Of a stretch of DNA of 64,000 nucleotides, positions 14,200 to 25,850 are shown piece by piece. Position numbers and translations under genes: made by a program. Positions within the stretch are counted from its first letter, which is position 1, and every line of letters starts with the position of its first letter. The stretch is from Sclerurus mexicanus (lineage: Eukaryota > Chordata > Aves > Passeriformes > Furnariidae). A model generated the notes under the pieces. It did no database searches. It saw only the letters and a list, made by a program, of their open reading frames with translations, and was not told the origin of the DNA. The stretch spans positions 1,180,249 through 1,244,248 of the forward strand of contig VWZF01003897.1 in assembly GCA_013396755.1 (NCBI GenBank), in the 5' to 3' direction.

Positions 14200-15020
14200 T
14201 GTGCTGGGTCCAGTCCTGTTGAACAGCTTCATCAGTGACTTAGGTGATGGGCCACAGTGCATCCTCAACACAGACTGGGAGGTGTGGCTGATGCACCAGC
14301 TTTTTGTGCTTGACAGGCTGCAGGAATGACCTGACAGGAACCTGGTGATGTTCAGTAAACACAAGTTCCAAGTCCATGCACCAGTACATGCTGGGGGATC
14401 AACAGCTGGAAAGGAGCTCTGCACAAGACCCAGGTGGTCCTGGTGGGCAACAAGCTGGACAGCAACGTGTCCTTGCAGCCAAAAAGGCCAGTGGTGTCCA
14501 TGGATGCAGCGATCCATGGCCAGCAGGTCAAAGCAGGTCCTCCCTCTGCTCAGCACCGATGATGTCCCACCTGGGCTCTGCAGTGCAGCAAAGGCGTGGG
14601 TCTGCAGGAGCAAGTTCCCAAAGGGCTGCTCAGGTGATGAAGAAGTGGGGCCTATTGAAAATGAGGAGCATTCTGCGAGACTGTCCCTCCTGAATCTGCT
14701 GTGGGGATCTATCTCATCAGTGTGCAGAAATGCCTGATGGGAGGGTAGCCAGGCTCCTCTCAGAGGTGTGCAGTGAAAGGCCAAGAAGGCAAACTGAAAT
14801 GCAGGGAATTCTGTTTAAACACAAGGAAAAGCCAGTTTTACTATGTGGGATCAAACACTGACACACAATGTCCAGAGAGGTTTTAGAGTCTCCAGCCTCG
14901 GATATCTTCAAGACCTGGCTGTAAACAACCCTGAGTAACCCAATCCAGCTTTTCCTGCCTTGAGCAAGCAGAGAATCTCCAGAGGCCCCTTCCAGCCTCA
15001 GGTATTCTCTGTGATTCAGT
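14200..15020 (+). mobile_element. 5'-truncated CR1 LINE with degraded reverse-transcriptase tail
   Basis: This is an old, inactive CR1 non-LTR retrotransposon in plus orientation. CR1 elements encode an endonuclease/reverse-transcriptase ORF2 and copy themselves by target-primed reverse transcription, which usually leaves 5'-truncated copies such as this one. At the left end, from about 14205, the translation runs GPVLLNSFISDLGDG, typical of the late reverse-transcriptase region. It is followed by a stop and then by NLVMFSKHKF in the same frame. After a frameshift it continues as MHQYMLG at about 14376 and LAAKKASG near 14470, both typical of CR1 ORF2 C-termini. Further on, GLLKMRSIL and the untranslated tail follow the usual avian CR1 order: the 'ctgatgggagg' segment, the 'gagaggttttagagtctcca' segment and the 'ccccttccagcctcag' segment. 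The copy ends in ATTCTCTGTGATTCAGTG, a decayed form of the short CR1 terminal repeats. Stops and frameshifts mean it makes no protein. Left and right limits are approximate to about 10-20 bases. Confidence 0.88.
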
Positions 15021-18000
15021 GAGCGTATGTTATCTGACATCAAAGAGCAAGGTCCAGGAAAAATGGGGCAAAAGATGTTTGTTGGATTGGCTTTTCCTCT
15101 CCTGAAAAGCAGACACGGAACCCTGGAAGATTTTTGGAGTTACATCAGGAGGATATTTTGGAGGAGAAACAAAACCAGAAACTCCGTTGCTCGTGTTGCA
15201 ATGAGAGCAATGATGGTACAAAAGGAGCATTCATTCTGTGGTTTAAACTAATCAATGTGTTGACTAACGCCTTCTAACTCAACTAACCAAAACAGTGCTC
15301 ACTGGAATGTCCAATTTTTACATGATAGAAAGTTGCTCTTCCAAATGAGATGGATTTTTAATTAAAATTACTTTCATTCTTGAGCGGTATAATTTGTCAC
15401 AATATGACCTCATATTTCATAACTTCGAAAGCTGCGTAATTCTAATATTTTCCACTTTATAGAAAAAAAGCTGAAGGTCCAAGAAAATGTGTTCTAAGAA
15501 GTCAGTGACATGACGGATTTCAATATCTCTAAGTAATTAGTTAAGTTATGCTTGTCTCTTTCATTAAAAGCACCATTAGACAGCCAGATGCAAAAGATGA
15601 CTGTGGTAAATGGTTTTCCAGGTAATTCTTGATAATGTTAAATGTGGTTGTCATTTCAATTGATCACTATGCATCTTTTCTTAAATATCCATCCATCTAC
15701 TTGAGCTGCCTGCTCAATAAATTGTATGTGGAAAACATTAGGATAATTTAATGAAAAGAATCCCCCAGTTTAAGTACCTGCAGAACGTTTTCTCTGTTGC
15801 TGTGTTTGGCTTCTTTTTTTCAATCTCTCCTAGACTGGTGGCAAAATCTGTGCTACAGACATATCTCTCTCCTTTGTTTCTTAGTACATTTCTCCCTGTT
15901 TCAGGCTTGTTTTGAAAACAAAGTACACTATCACTGTGCTGAGTAGAGAAGTGTAAATCTGTGAGAAAAGCCATGCGTTGCCTACAATTTCTGTTCATGC
16001 TTGCCTTTTGTTTCAGTGAAAGGAGTGCCCAAAGGTTGATGGGGGCACTGATTCCTCTCGCAGCACAAGGCTGAGCTAAAGCACGCTTTCCTTTCTGCAA
16101 ATGTACCCACTTTGCCAAGTGAAAGCCCAGAGTATTTGGGTTATTCTTCACATTCTCTCGTTATATATCGTGCCCTGTACAGAAGCTAGAACAGGAAAAG
16201 GACTAAATTAAGGATTTTTTCATCTTGACTGCTGGAAAAAAGGATGGCTGGTCACTTGCCTTTTCCAGTGTTGCCATTATATGAGAAAGGTGATGTGCTG
16301 ATAAAGGACACAGAATGCAAAATTATGGCTGTTACTGAGTGGCTAACACTGGCAGGGGTGGAGTGAGAGGAGAAGGCAGCATGGCACAGTGACATCCCCA
16401 GCCTGAGAGCAAATTCATTTGCAGGCACCCACGGAGTTTAATGTGTGCATTGCTTGTGCAGTGAAAATGGCATTCCCACGGTGTCCCTCCTCTGCCTGAG
16501 AGCTCTGGAGGGAGGTGCTGTAAATGGTCCTCAGCAGGTGTCTCACAGCGCGTTCTCCACACGGAGTATCTGCAGTCTGAGCAGGATGTGTCGTGTTTCT
16601 CTGGTCTGCACGGCAGCCAAGGCTTCCCTCTCTCTTTAACCCCTCTCAATTCACCCCTTTATCATCTTGGCCTTTCTGTATTTTCCTCGGAGTAAAGCTT
16701 GCTCGTGGAGCAGTGGGCAGGTCTGCAGCCTTCTGAGCTCTGGCTGCATTAAAGGCTCTGCCTCAGCCTCTGTTGTTGCGTGTGCTGTTTTGCTTGAACT
16801 CAGGCAGTGTAGAGTGCTTTTGGTCCCACTCTTTGACATCAAAAGGAAGGCAGTTCTTTCCTGGATGCCACTGTCATTAGTGCTTCGAAATTTTCCTTTG
16901 TTTTCTTTCAGAACATGCTGCCTTTCTATTTTTTTCATTTATTGTTGGCTTTTCTTTTGACAGCCTTTTTTCTTTCATCTAATGGTGCTTAAGCAGGTAA
17001 ATAGGAGATTTCTTGAATAGCATATTTTAATAAAACAAAACAACCTAATTAACTCATTCTCTAGTTACGTGCTCCAGTAATCCTTCAACGCAGACTCCTT
17101 ACAAATGGTGTTATTACAGATAAGAGGAACTAACATAAATCAGATATGTCAAAGCCCTTTTCAAAGACACTTTTTTCCCTCCAGACTTTAAAGGAGTCCT
17201 GATACTAATTGTTTATTGCACATCTTATGTGTTTCTTTAACTATGTTAGCCAGGAGCTGTTATTCAAGGGGGCCTTTAAAATTTAGAGAAAACTAATCAA
17301 TACCCGAAGTTTGTGTAACTGGATTGAGTAAAGTAAGAACTGATACATTTGCCACAAATGTAAAATCATTAGCAACTGATCAGATTTCCTGTATATGATC
17401 TTTCATATAGCATTTAAAAAAAATATTTAGCCTTGGTTCTGTCCGTATATCTCTGAAACACAAGACTTATGAACTACATTCTTGGAGAACAGAAAGCAAA
17501 GTACAGTGCCTCACAGGGATAATCAAATGGGGAAGATATTTATATTGGTTTAAATTATCCTAAAATAAGGTATTTGAAGAAGGAGGAAAATAAATTATTA
17601 AAGGTGATTAATAGTAACTTCTTCTGTGACTGCTTGAGACTATTTGATTCCCCTGGAGATGCCAGAACTTTGAGGTGCTTTCAGTGCTACTCAGACACTG
17701 CATGGATGTGTGCATGGAGCTGCAAGATAGTTAATTAAAAGCAAAAGGGACAGGCAAAAAGCTGAGTTAGGGTGGAAAAGAGTCATTCAGGACCACAGGT
17801 TTGGAGCAGATACAGGAGGAAAACTGAGAGTGGCTAGAGAAGATAAATTAGAAAACTTGACTGCTTAAGTGAAGAAGAAGAAACAGTGAGGAACAGTCAC
17901 TGTGGGGCTAAAGGTAGTGATAAACTAGGTGGGAATGAAGTTCAGGATAAGGGCAGCTGTTTGACAGATGGCTGGGCAAACAGGGAGCTGAGGATGTGCA

Positions 18001-18681
18001 GGTTGCCTGCTGAGGGATTCAGATAAATCAGGAGGAGGAAGCTGAGGGCAGAACTGCGGTGGGTGTGCAGAAGGGTTGTGTCCACTGAAGTTCTCTCTGT
18101 CTGAGCTCTGAATGGACCATGAGATTTCAGAGACTTGCTGTTCCTGTGCTGTCAGGACACTTCTATTGCAGGCACTCTTTGATTTTCCGATCCCTCTGCT
18201 GTATTTTCAATACATTTTGTAGTGAAAATAGCTATATCCTCTTTGCCAGATCTCTCTTTGTCCACAATGAATCACCACGTCACCAAGTTTGAAAGCCTGG
18301 AAGGTCTTTAAGCACATTGTGCTTTCTTCTTTCTGGCTTCCCCAGGCTTGTCTTTGGCAAGCCATCCGCTCAGTGAATGTGCTGTATTCCTCATGGGAAT
18401 ATTGCCACCCAGTCAGTCTGTGGCAGCTTCTCGAGTCACACAGCTGCTGCTGCATCACAGCAGTGCCCTGGTTTTCAGTGGCTGTACGCAAAGCTGACTC
18501 CCAGACGGTGTTATCACTTGGGCACAAACTCCTGTGAACTTGAATTGAGCAGAAAATCCTGCAGACTTCAAATGTGTGATTCTTTGATTTGGTCGTTTTC
18601 TGGGTTTGTATTTTGAGGGTTGGTTCGTTTGCTTGGTCAGTTATTTTATTTTCTTCTCTTGTTCTGAGCAGTTCAAAAGGC

Positions 18682-18721
18682 CTCTATCACAAGGTGGAGC
18701 TACTGCCATCCTGTGATAGAG
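18682..18721. repeat. Imperfect inverted repeat (hairpin-forming)
   Basis: The left arm at 18682-18694 and right arm at 18710-18721 are reverse complements over 12 bases with one extra A in the left arm. They are separated by a 15-base spacer. As RNA or single-stranded DNA this could fold into a bulged stem-loop. It is much shorter than a typical microRNA precursor, and no run of T follows it. A chance inverted repeat is the simplest reading. Confidence 0.6.
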
Positions 18722-19571
18722 TAAGAGAGGGCTCTTGTCACAGAACTTCTGTGTTTTTTGAAAGCCATTAGGTAGTGGACAGGATGGTGGATGCTGGATC
18801 TAATTATTGCCTCAAGGATTTTCTTGTTGCCTTCATACTCTTTCGTAACACTAGGTAGTTACTCAAGCCATACTCCTTGCAAGTGGTTAATAAATGCAAG
18901 TCTCATATTTCAGAGCTGGAAATTCCTGTAGAAATGTCTTGCAGAAATGCTGAGCACTTACAGCTGAAGCCAATGGCAATGCTGCTTTGAATGGATGAAG
19001 TACTGTATAGCAATCACCTTCTGAAAAATCATTCTCTGCAGTTATCAAGTTGGGTGTGAAAATTAATAGGATTTTTTGCCATGGTCTGTCTATGGCTCAG
19101 TCAACTATTTGTAAAATGGAGTGATATCATCTTTCATTTTGCTGGCCATTTTGAAGATTGATTAAGTTTTGAGAAGCAGTCCTCTGTTCTGAAAAGTGCC
19201 ATGGAAAGTTCAAGACAAATGAATGGATTTAACAGGTTTACCACAGGTTTTAACAGTTTGCAGCAAATATTGAAGAGCTGATCATTAATAACTTTTCATT
19301 TGTCACACATACTTAATGGCACAGGGTTTCTGAGGGGTGGGGGAAAGGCAGTCAATTAGAAACTGCATAATGTATATATATAAGTGAGGTGAATTCATGG
19401 TTGGGTAGAGTACCCTAACAATCAGGGAGTTTAACTTCTTATGGGTTTGGCCATACAACTTTATAGCCATGTTCTTTTAGCTTTCATTTGGCTTTATGAA
19501 TGTAAACCTGCACTCAAAACACAGATGTAAAAGCAAGTAGTGTTTTACATGGAGTAAGTTGTAGCCTTATT

Positions 19572-19595
19572 GATGATGGGAAAATTTCCATCATC
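19572..19595. repeat. Near-perfect palindrome centred on an A/T core
   Basis: GATGATGG and CCATCATC flank an AAAATTT-type core with one unpaired G. This gives an 11-bp stem with almost no loop. It is visible directly in the sequence, and no function can be assigned. Confidence 0.6.
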
Positions 19596-21636
19596 TATTA
19601 TTTATTCCTCTTAAGTTTTCACTTGTCTATGATGAATGAAATAATATATGAATATGTGCCTGACTATCTTGAATGACAGCTTAGAAATGGAGAAACTTGT
19701 TGCTTTATTCCTCCACTGGAACATGGTGCTTTGGCTGTTCTCACGTGGCACTCGGGCTGGGGGAGTTTTCTGAATGAAATCTTTCTGTGTGATCACTGTG
19801 CCTTTTCAGAATTCCTAACATTACCTGTTATTGCATCTCCCAGAAACATGAAAAAATGACAGGCAGCTCCTCAGCAATGCTCCTGCCAAACCCAGACATG
19901 ATATTGGTGTCTACCTGGTCACCTGCTTTTGGCATCTGGGCATGTTACCTTCAGTGTGCTTTGAACAGTGATTGAACATTCTCCTCCTGGACTCATCAGA
20001 TTGCTGTGATAAACCACCAGTGATGTGTGTTTTAAATGTTGTTTAAAATGTTAGACTTAGAAGTTGCTTGAATCCAACTTGAATTGTTTTTTCCACGAAC
20101 AAATATGTTCCCCTTTTTCTTTTTATATACTGAAAACAAACCCAATAGAATTGATTTGGCTTCAAAGGGGTTGCAAATAGGTACTGAGATGAGCATTTGA
20201 AGGCATTCTGTGATCAAAGTCCACCGTGTCTGGACAAACATTAATGCTCTTCATAATGAACACTGAAGGTTGCTATCCATTTCACCTTACAAATTCTGGT
20301 TCTCTTCCCTTTTTGCACATGCTTTCTTTGAGGGAAAAACTATCTCTGGTTAACTATACTAAGCACACAATGTATTTCTTTATCTGCTTGTTGTGCAATT
20401 TCTTTCAATCTCTCCATCTCACTTTGGTCATTGATGCCTAACATCATCTTAAATTGAGTTGCAGACACATAAAATTTCTTGCTGTCCTTCCTGGCCTTTT
20501 TAAAACTTTGTTAAAAATGCAGAATTCTCCCGTGTTTTTTACCCTCAGCCTTAAATTTCTGCCATTTATTCGCAGTGTAAGAAGACTGGTATTATTTAAA
20601 AATCAGATTATTTCATCATTTTAATATTAATGCTATTGCTACTATCTAATATTGGGGGAGAGTCTGTTTGTATTGCTAAATAATGTTTACTAAAAAGTCA
20701 TCTAGGTATCACACAGATTATAGAAACGGATGATGAAAGCAAATAGAAATGGAAATAAAACATTGTCTGCTGGTGTGGAACAGTGTTGTTACCTGTTCAG
20801 ATTTCTATCTGCAGAAAATGTTTGTTAACTTCCATCCCTTCAGCTTTATCTACCAGGGAAGCTGTGCTATCACTGCTGGGGGAACAGTGAGCCTCTAAAT
20901 TAATAGCTTTCCCTGGAAAAATTGAAATAGGTTATAAAAATGTATTCTCTGTTACCTGATTGCTTAATGGTGCTGTGAGTGTTGAGGCAGAGAGTGAGGT
21001 GCTCTGGGCTACCCGCCGTGCCCCTGTCCTGGGCACGCAGCAGTGCCAGCCTGTGCTTTGGGTCGGTGCTCACCGTTCCACAACATGAGCGGATTGCAGC
21101 ACACCTGTTAGTAGTGTCATGGGAAGGGGGACAGTAAGGTCACAGAGAGACCCAGAGATAGCATTGCTGCAGTTTTGAAACACTCCTTCATAATCAGGTT
21201 CTTCATGGAATGCATCTGAACACCCAGGAAGTTGTGACTGCAGTTCAGTCCGTAATTATACGTGGTGTGCAATCCACCGATCAACACAATCAGTACAAAT
21301 TATACTCTCAGGCTGGTCTTAATCCAGCAAATTCTACTTTAATCAATTATATTATTGTAATTTTACATCAAGACTAATGAGACCAGGACTTGACATTTCT
21401 TCATAAGCAAAATGATGAGTCAAAAATTCACCCTTTTCTTTACTTTAGAGTTCATTATATTGCAGTGATGTTCCGTACTGACTGGAACTGCAGAGGTGTC
21501 CACTTGCAAGGTGGGAGGAGGAGGTGCAAGGGGGTTTAGTCCCACGAGACCTTCTCAGTTGAATTTGTCCTTTATAGTGCTAATGTAGAGCTCCTGTTTT
21601 TTGTTGCTTTCTGGTGATTTTGTGCATTACCTTAAA

Positions 21637-22088
21637 ATGTTGGGTTGGGTCCAAAGGAGGGCCATGGAAATGCTGTCCTGTGAGGGAGGGCTTAGAGAGT
21701 CGAGGTCATTCAACCTGGAGAAGAGAAGATTCTGGGGAGACCTTACTGCAGCCTGTCAGTACCTAAACAGGGCTTACAAGAGAGATGGGAGCAGGCTTTC
21801 TTGTAGAGTCTGTAGCAATAGCACAAGGGATAATGGTTTTAAACTAAAAAAGGGCAGATTCAAATGAGATAAGAAGGAATAATTTATTTTTTTATGAGAG
21901 TATTGAGACATTGGAACAGATTTCCCAGGGAGGTGGTAGATGTCCCATCACTGGACGTGTTCAAAGTCAGGTTGAATGGCGCTGTGACCAACCTGACCTA
22001 GTTGAAAACGTCCCTGCTTATTGCGGGAGATTGGAGTAGATGACCTTTGAAGGTCCTTTCCTACCCAAACTATTCTATGATACTATTC
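21637..22088 (+). mobile_element. 5'-truncated CR1 LINE, CR1-J-like 3' region
   Basis: This is a plus-strand CR1 remnant. Near the left end the translation gives VQRRAMEML, then FNLEKRRFWGDL and QYLN, which match the last part of CR1 ORF2. The following untranslated part carries GGAACAGATTTCCCAGGGAG, then a segment on caution about 'gaccaacctgacctagttga', 'tccctgcttattgcgggaga' and 'gatgacctttgaaggtcc'. The copy ends with CCAAACTATTCTATGATACTATTCT, a short terminal ATTCTATG-type repeat. This tail differs from those of the copies at 14.2, 24.6 and 61.6 kb. It resembles what I recall of CR1-J-type tails, but the subfamily name is inference. The open frame at 21601-21867 is this ORF2 fragment fused to flanking sequence and is not a gene. 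Confidence 0.88.
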
Positions 22089-24567
22089 TCTCTGGGAAGT
22101 CCTTCCACCAGCTGCATTCTGAGTCAGCCCTAGATTGTGTCTCAGGAGCACGTTACCAGCATTTTCCTGGGCATCGAGAGTAATACTGATAGTTTTTGTT
22201 GTATTTTAGGTGGTAGTTTTAGCTGTGTGTAACCATACACAAAATCTAACATAATTCGCCCCTCTCACCTGAGGAAATGCAGAGTCCCAAGTCCATCTTT
22301 GCAGATGGTCAGTGCCTCCTGCTCCCAGCTTGCCCTCACAGCTTGTACCCACTGGAGGGTAACATGACGACTCTATTCCTTGGAAGTGACAGGGAAGCAG
22401 GGAGAGGGATCTAGTCCAGCCCAGAGCTAGGTTTTATACACACTTGATTGTGTGTCATAAAAAATGCCGTTTCACTCTTCTTGAGGTTACCAGCCAGGCC
22501 ATCTTTACCATCCAGAAGCACTGTATGGGCAGAAGAGAGCAGAAAATAGCAAAACCTCTTTGCAAGCTGCCTGGACACAGAGAGCTGAGACTGTGCTATG
22601 TGTGTATTCTATGTATGTATTAATCTCTGTTAGTCAGAGGAATAAAGAAGAAAAGAACAAACAGCTCTAGAAAAGCAGGGACCTAGACAGCATAATAGTC
22701 CTGCCTTAACATGGCCTTGTTTGTCCTCAGAAATGTCAGAATTACCTACAAACAAAAGTCTGTGTCTGTGGTAGTGCTGGTTCATCTCCGTGTGAATGGA
22801 ACAAAAGGTCCCGAGGAGCACCCGAAAGCCCTGCAATGTGGAGAGATGACAAAGCCTGTGAGTCTTGGCCCTGGGTCATGCTTTCCTAGCCCACATATGG
22901 GCAGCAGCATGAAACATGAGGTGATTTTTCTGTTCCCATTATGTTTAAGCCTAAAAATACTATAGCAGTATTGAAAAGCTATTCAAAAGTCTTAAGCATT
23001 GAATTTTTTCTTTTCATTTTTTCAGGATGGTGACAGTCTCCCTGCTGATAGTTTGATAGATTGGATGTTTTCTGTAACTTTCCATAGCAGGTTATTCTAC
23101 CCCTCTCTAGGCCCATTCTTCCCTCCCTTGATTTTTGTCAGATTTACATCTGTTTCCTTAGCAAGCTGCTATAAAAACGTCTTCAAGTCCATTTACGATG
23201 TATGCTTAATATCAGCTTCAGAACACTGAGCAGAATGTAAAATGACCCGACTGTTTTGAATAAACAACTCTGGATTTTTAAATTCATCAGAATCCTTTTT
23301 TATTTCCTCTTTGGAGGACCCCTGTCTTTGAATTGTTTGTGCTGTGCTTTGCCTAAGGATGTGTTTGCATACTAAGGGCTTTGATTTGAATAGATTAATA
23401 GCCACGTGTGTTTGCATTTTCCCTCCATTTTCACGATTATAGCAGGAAAAGAGGGTAAGGACAGTTTTAGCTGAGTAATTTAGGGTATTTTCACATTGAG
23501 ATTCAGTTTTGCTGCATAGTAGAGGACAATGCAACTCAAGTAAATGGCAGAAAATGTGAACTGAGAAAGAGAGGAAGAAAAAGGGACTTGAAGAAGATGA
23601 TCTCTTTTGCAACTGCACAACAATTAATAACTACAAATTAGAGTTTGAATGACAGGCAGACAAAGCTCAGATATGCTGTGAAAAGAAACTGTAAAACCCT
23701 GCATGTTAGTCACTCTGGCTGTCATCTCCGTATAATAGATCAGAGAAGGGTGTTCCCAGACTGTAGGGATGTTTTCTTTCCTTCTGCCAACACCGTGGGG
23801 CTCAGCATTACGTGGCAGCAAGAGCAATAGCTGCACAAAACATCTACTGACCTGAGAGCGCTTTTTCTCATTGAATTTCAGACTCTTTTTATTCCAGTAA
23901 ATTCTTTCACACCTTAAATGATTATTGGAGTTGCATATAAATTAAATTCTGTACTCGTCAGAGCTTTTCCGAAAGAGGTGGAGTTCTGTGCTTTTGCATT
24001 GCCCTTCTGGAGAGCTGTGATGACTCAGTGATGTACTACAAACACAGATAAATACCATTAGTTTTGGCCACCTATTCCCTCTGAATGATTTCAAGTTGAA
24101 TAGGGCAAGAATTTGAGGGAACAGTCAGAAATTAGAGTTTTGATATCCAAGTATCAATGTAGATAGGAGAGTGGCAGGTTTTTGTTCAGAGTGGCAGGTT
24201 TTTGTTCAAGAAATGTGATTATACATTCCCATTCAATATCATTTCTCAGCTGCAGTTTTAGTGTGTGCTTCCTATTCAGGTCTGCTTATTTCATACTGAA
24301 GTATTGAATAGTTGAAAGACATTTAGGCAACTGCTTTCAAAAATGAAAGCTGGGCTGTTGAGCTACAAAACAAAGTTTTCATTTTTATTTTTTTTAGAGA
24401 GAAAATATTGATCAGTTGTGGTTTTGAAACAATAAAAATACAACTGTAGCTTTGCAGATTTTTGTAATTTCAGACATACTTTAAAATGCATCAATGAAGA
24501 ATATGAATTTGTTCAGTTATGCTGTATGTGAGGCTTTTGTAGTGAAACAAACTGAGCTATGGCTGAG
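22089..24567. other. Non-coding DNA between CR1 elements
   Basis: No gene is identifiable. A 141-codon minus-strand frame at 23193-23618 and the overlapping plus-strand frames have no recognisable domain and are probably chance. The only structured feature seen is the 20-bp tandem duplication at 24168-24207. Confidence 0.6.
24168..24207. repeat. 20-bp perfect tandem duplication
   Basis: AGAGTGGCAGGTTTTTGTTC occurs twice head to tail at 24168-24187 and 24188-24207 with no mismatch. The absence of any difference suggests a recent slippage event. Confidence 0.92.
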
Positions 24568-25031
24568 AGAGGAGTGTGCCAGCAGCGTGCCCTTTGGCCA
24601 GGGGGACCAGTGAGTGTCCTGGGGAGCATCAGGAGGAGTGTGGCCAGCAGGTCCAGGGAGATGGTCCTACCCCTCTGCTCAGCCCTGCTGAAGCCACGTT
24701 TGGAATTCTTTGTCCAGATCTCATCAATGCATGTGATATCTCAAAGGTGGGTGCCAAGAGGACGGTGCCAGACGCTTTCTGGGGGTGCCCAGTGACAGGA
24801 TGGGGAGCAATGGCCATAAACTAAAATACAAGAAGCTCCACCTCAGCATGAGGGAGAACATTTTATTGAGGGCGGCAGAGCACTGGAACTGTGCCCAGGG
24901 AGGTTTGGAGTCTCCCTCTCTGGGATATGTTCCTGTGTACCCTGCTCTGGGTGACCCTGCCTTGCATGGGACTTGGGCTAGATGATCTCCAGAGGTCCCT
25001 TTCAACCCTAACAATTCTGTGGTTCTATTAT
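24568..25031 (+). mobile_element. 5'-truncated CR1 LINE with an internal deletion
   Basis: This is a plus-strand CR1 remnant. The translation near the left end gives LGSIRRSVASRSREM, LPLCSALLKPRLEF and FVQ, the characteristic end of CR1 ORF2. The sequence then passes almost at once into the segment encoding SQRWVPRGRCQ at about 24745. That segment normally lies some 50 or more codons further downstream, so the piece between is missing. The untranslated tail follows the usual order: 'gagggcggcagagcactgga', 'cccagggaggtttggagtct', 'gatgatctccagaggtccct' and 'tcaaccctaacaattctgtg', ending near GGTTCTATTATTCTG. No intact protein is possible. Confidence 0.9.
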
Positions 25032-25674
25032 TCTGAAGTTGTGCTTTGGGTTAGCTCTGACCTGATCCCACAGACAACTCCTTTTTACAGAATGGGATGC
25101 ATTCAGGGAGCTGGTGTGTTCCAAGGGGATCCAGTTCCCATTCCTGACAGGCTTCACCGTGTACTGAAATTGGAAATCCCCTACATTGTGGGAAGGGAGG
25201 GAGATAAGGAGCTTGGCTGCAAAAACACACTCCTGAATGAAACTCAAGTTGGAATGTAGATGCACTATCTGTTTCTCTTGTTTTACTCTAAAGGCTCAAA
25301 GTTGTAGGAACAAACACCCATTTGCAAACAAACACCCATCTGCACATTCAGTCTGTAGCTCACAACTAGGAGCTGAGAGAAGCTTAGGGCACTTCTGTTG
25401 CTTGTTTTGATTCTTCAGTTTAATTTGCTGGGGAAAGGTTGGGCTTTTTTTCTGCAAGATTTTCAGTGTGAATTTATCGCAGTGTTTGCAGGGGAGACTC
25501 AGTGAAACAAATAATTTGTGCACATTTTCTCTGGTGTTTTACCAATCCCTGACCAAAAAGCAGTTTTACAGCTGTCACTGTTAAAAAATAGAAATTTTTG
25601 GAGAATTAACCCTCACAAAATCCTGAGAACTGAATTTGCTTTCCAGTTTAAAAATGGGGAAACATTGCCATGTA

Positions 25675-25850
25675 GTATTTCAATTGGAAGGGATATTTGT
25701 TGATATCTACGGTGATCCATGTTGTCCAGACACCACTGGGACATTTATTCCACCTGATCAACCTTCCCTCCCTGACATCCTTGAACACCACGACAGCTTG
25801 GGTCTGGCTGTCAGGTGGCAGTCGATGACTCTTCCGTCCTCCTAATGCCA
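25675..25850 (-). mobile_element. Candidate degraded CR1 fragment, reverse orientation
   Basis: The plus strand here reads like the reverse complement of a CR1 3' end. TTGGAAGGGA is followed about 35 bases on by TCCATGTTGTCCAG, and then by CCTTGAACACCACGACAGCTTGGGTCTGG. The order recalls the reversed CR1 tail, but many positions differ and the terminal short repeat is not clear. It could be an old copy or a chance resemblance. Confidence 0.35.

Larger units (their letters stand above)
15021..21636. other. Non-coding DNA between two CR1 elements
   Basis: No gene or recognisable repeat fills this stretch. It contains short scattered reading frames, a bulged hairpin at 18682-18721 and a near-palindrome at 19572-19595, both annotated separately. 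The sequence is AT-rich and shows no splice-flanked open frame that could be argued to be an exon. Confidence 0.65.

Noticed and set aside
14345..14737. Plus-strand frames of 130 and 105 codons as genes
   Set aside because: They are frameshifted remnants of CR1 ORF2, recognisable by MHQYMLG and LAAKKASG in the second frame.
14074..14784. 236-codon minus-strand open frame as a gene
   Set aside because: It is mostly antisense to a decayed CR1 element, has no known domain and extends into flanking sequence without a plausible gene structure.
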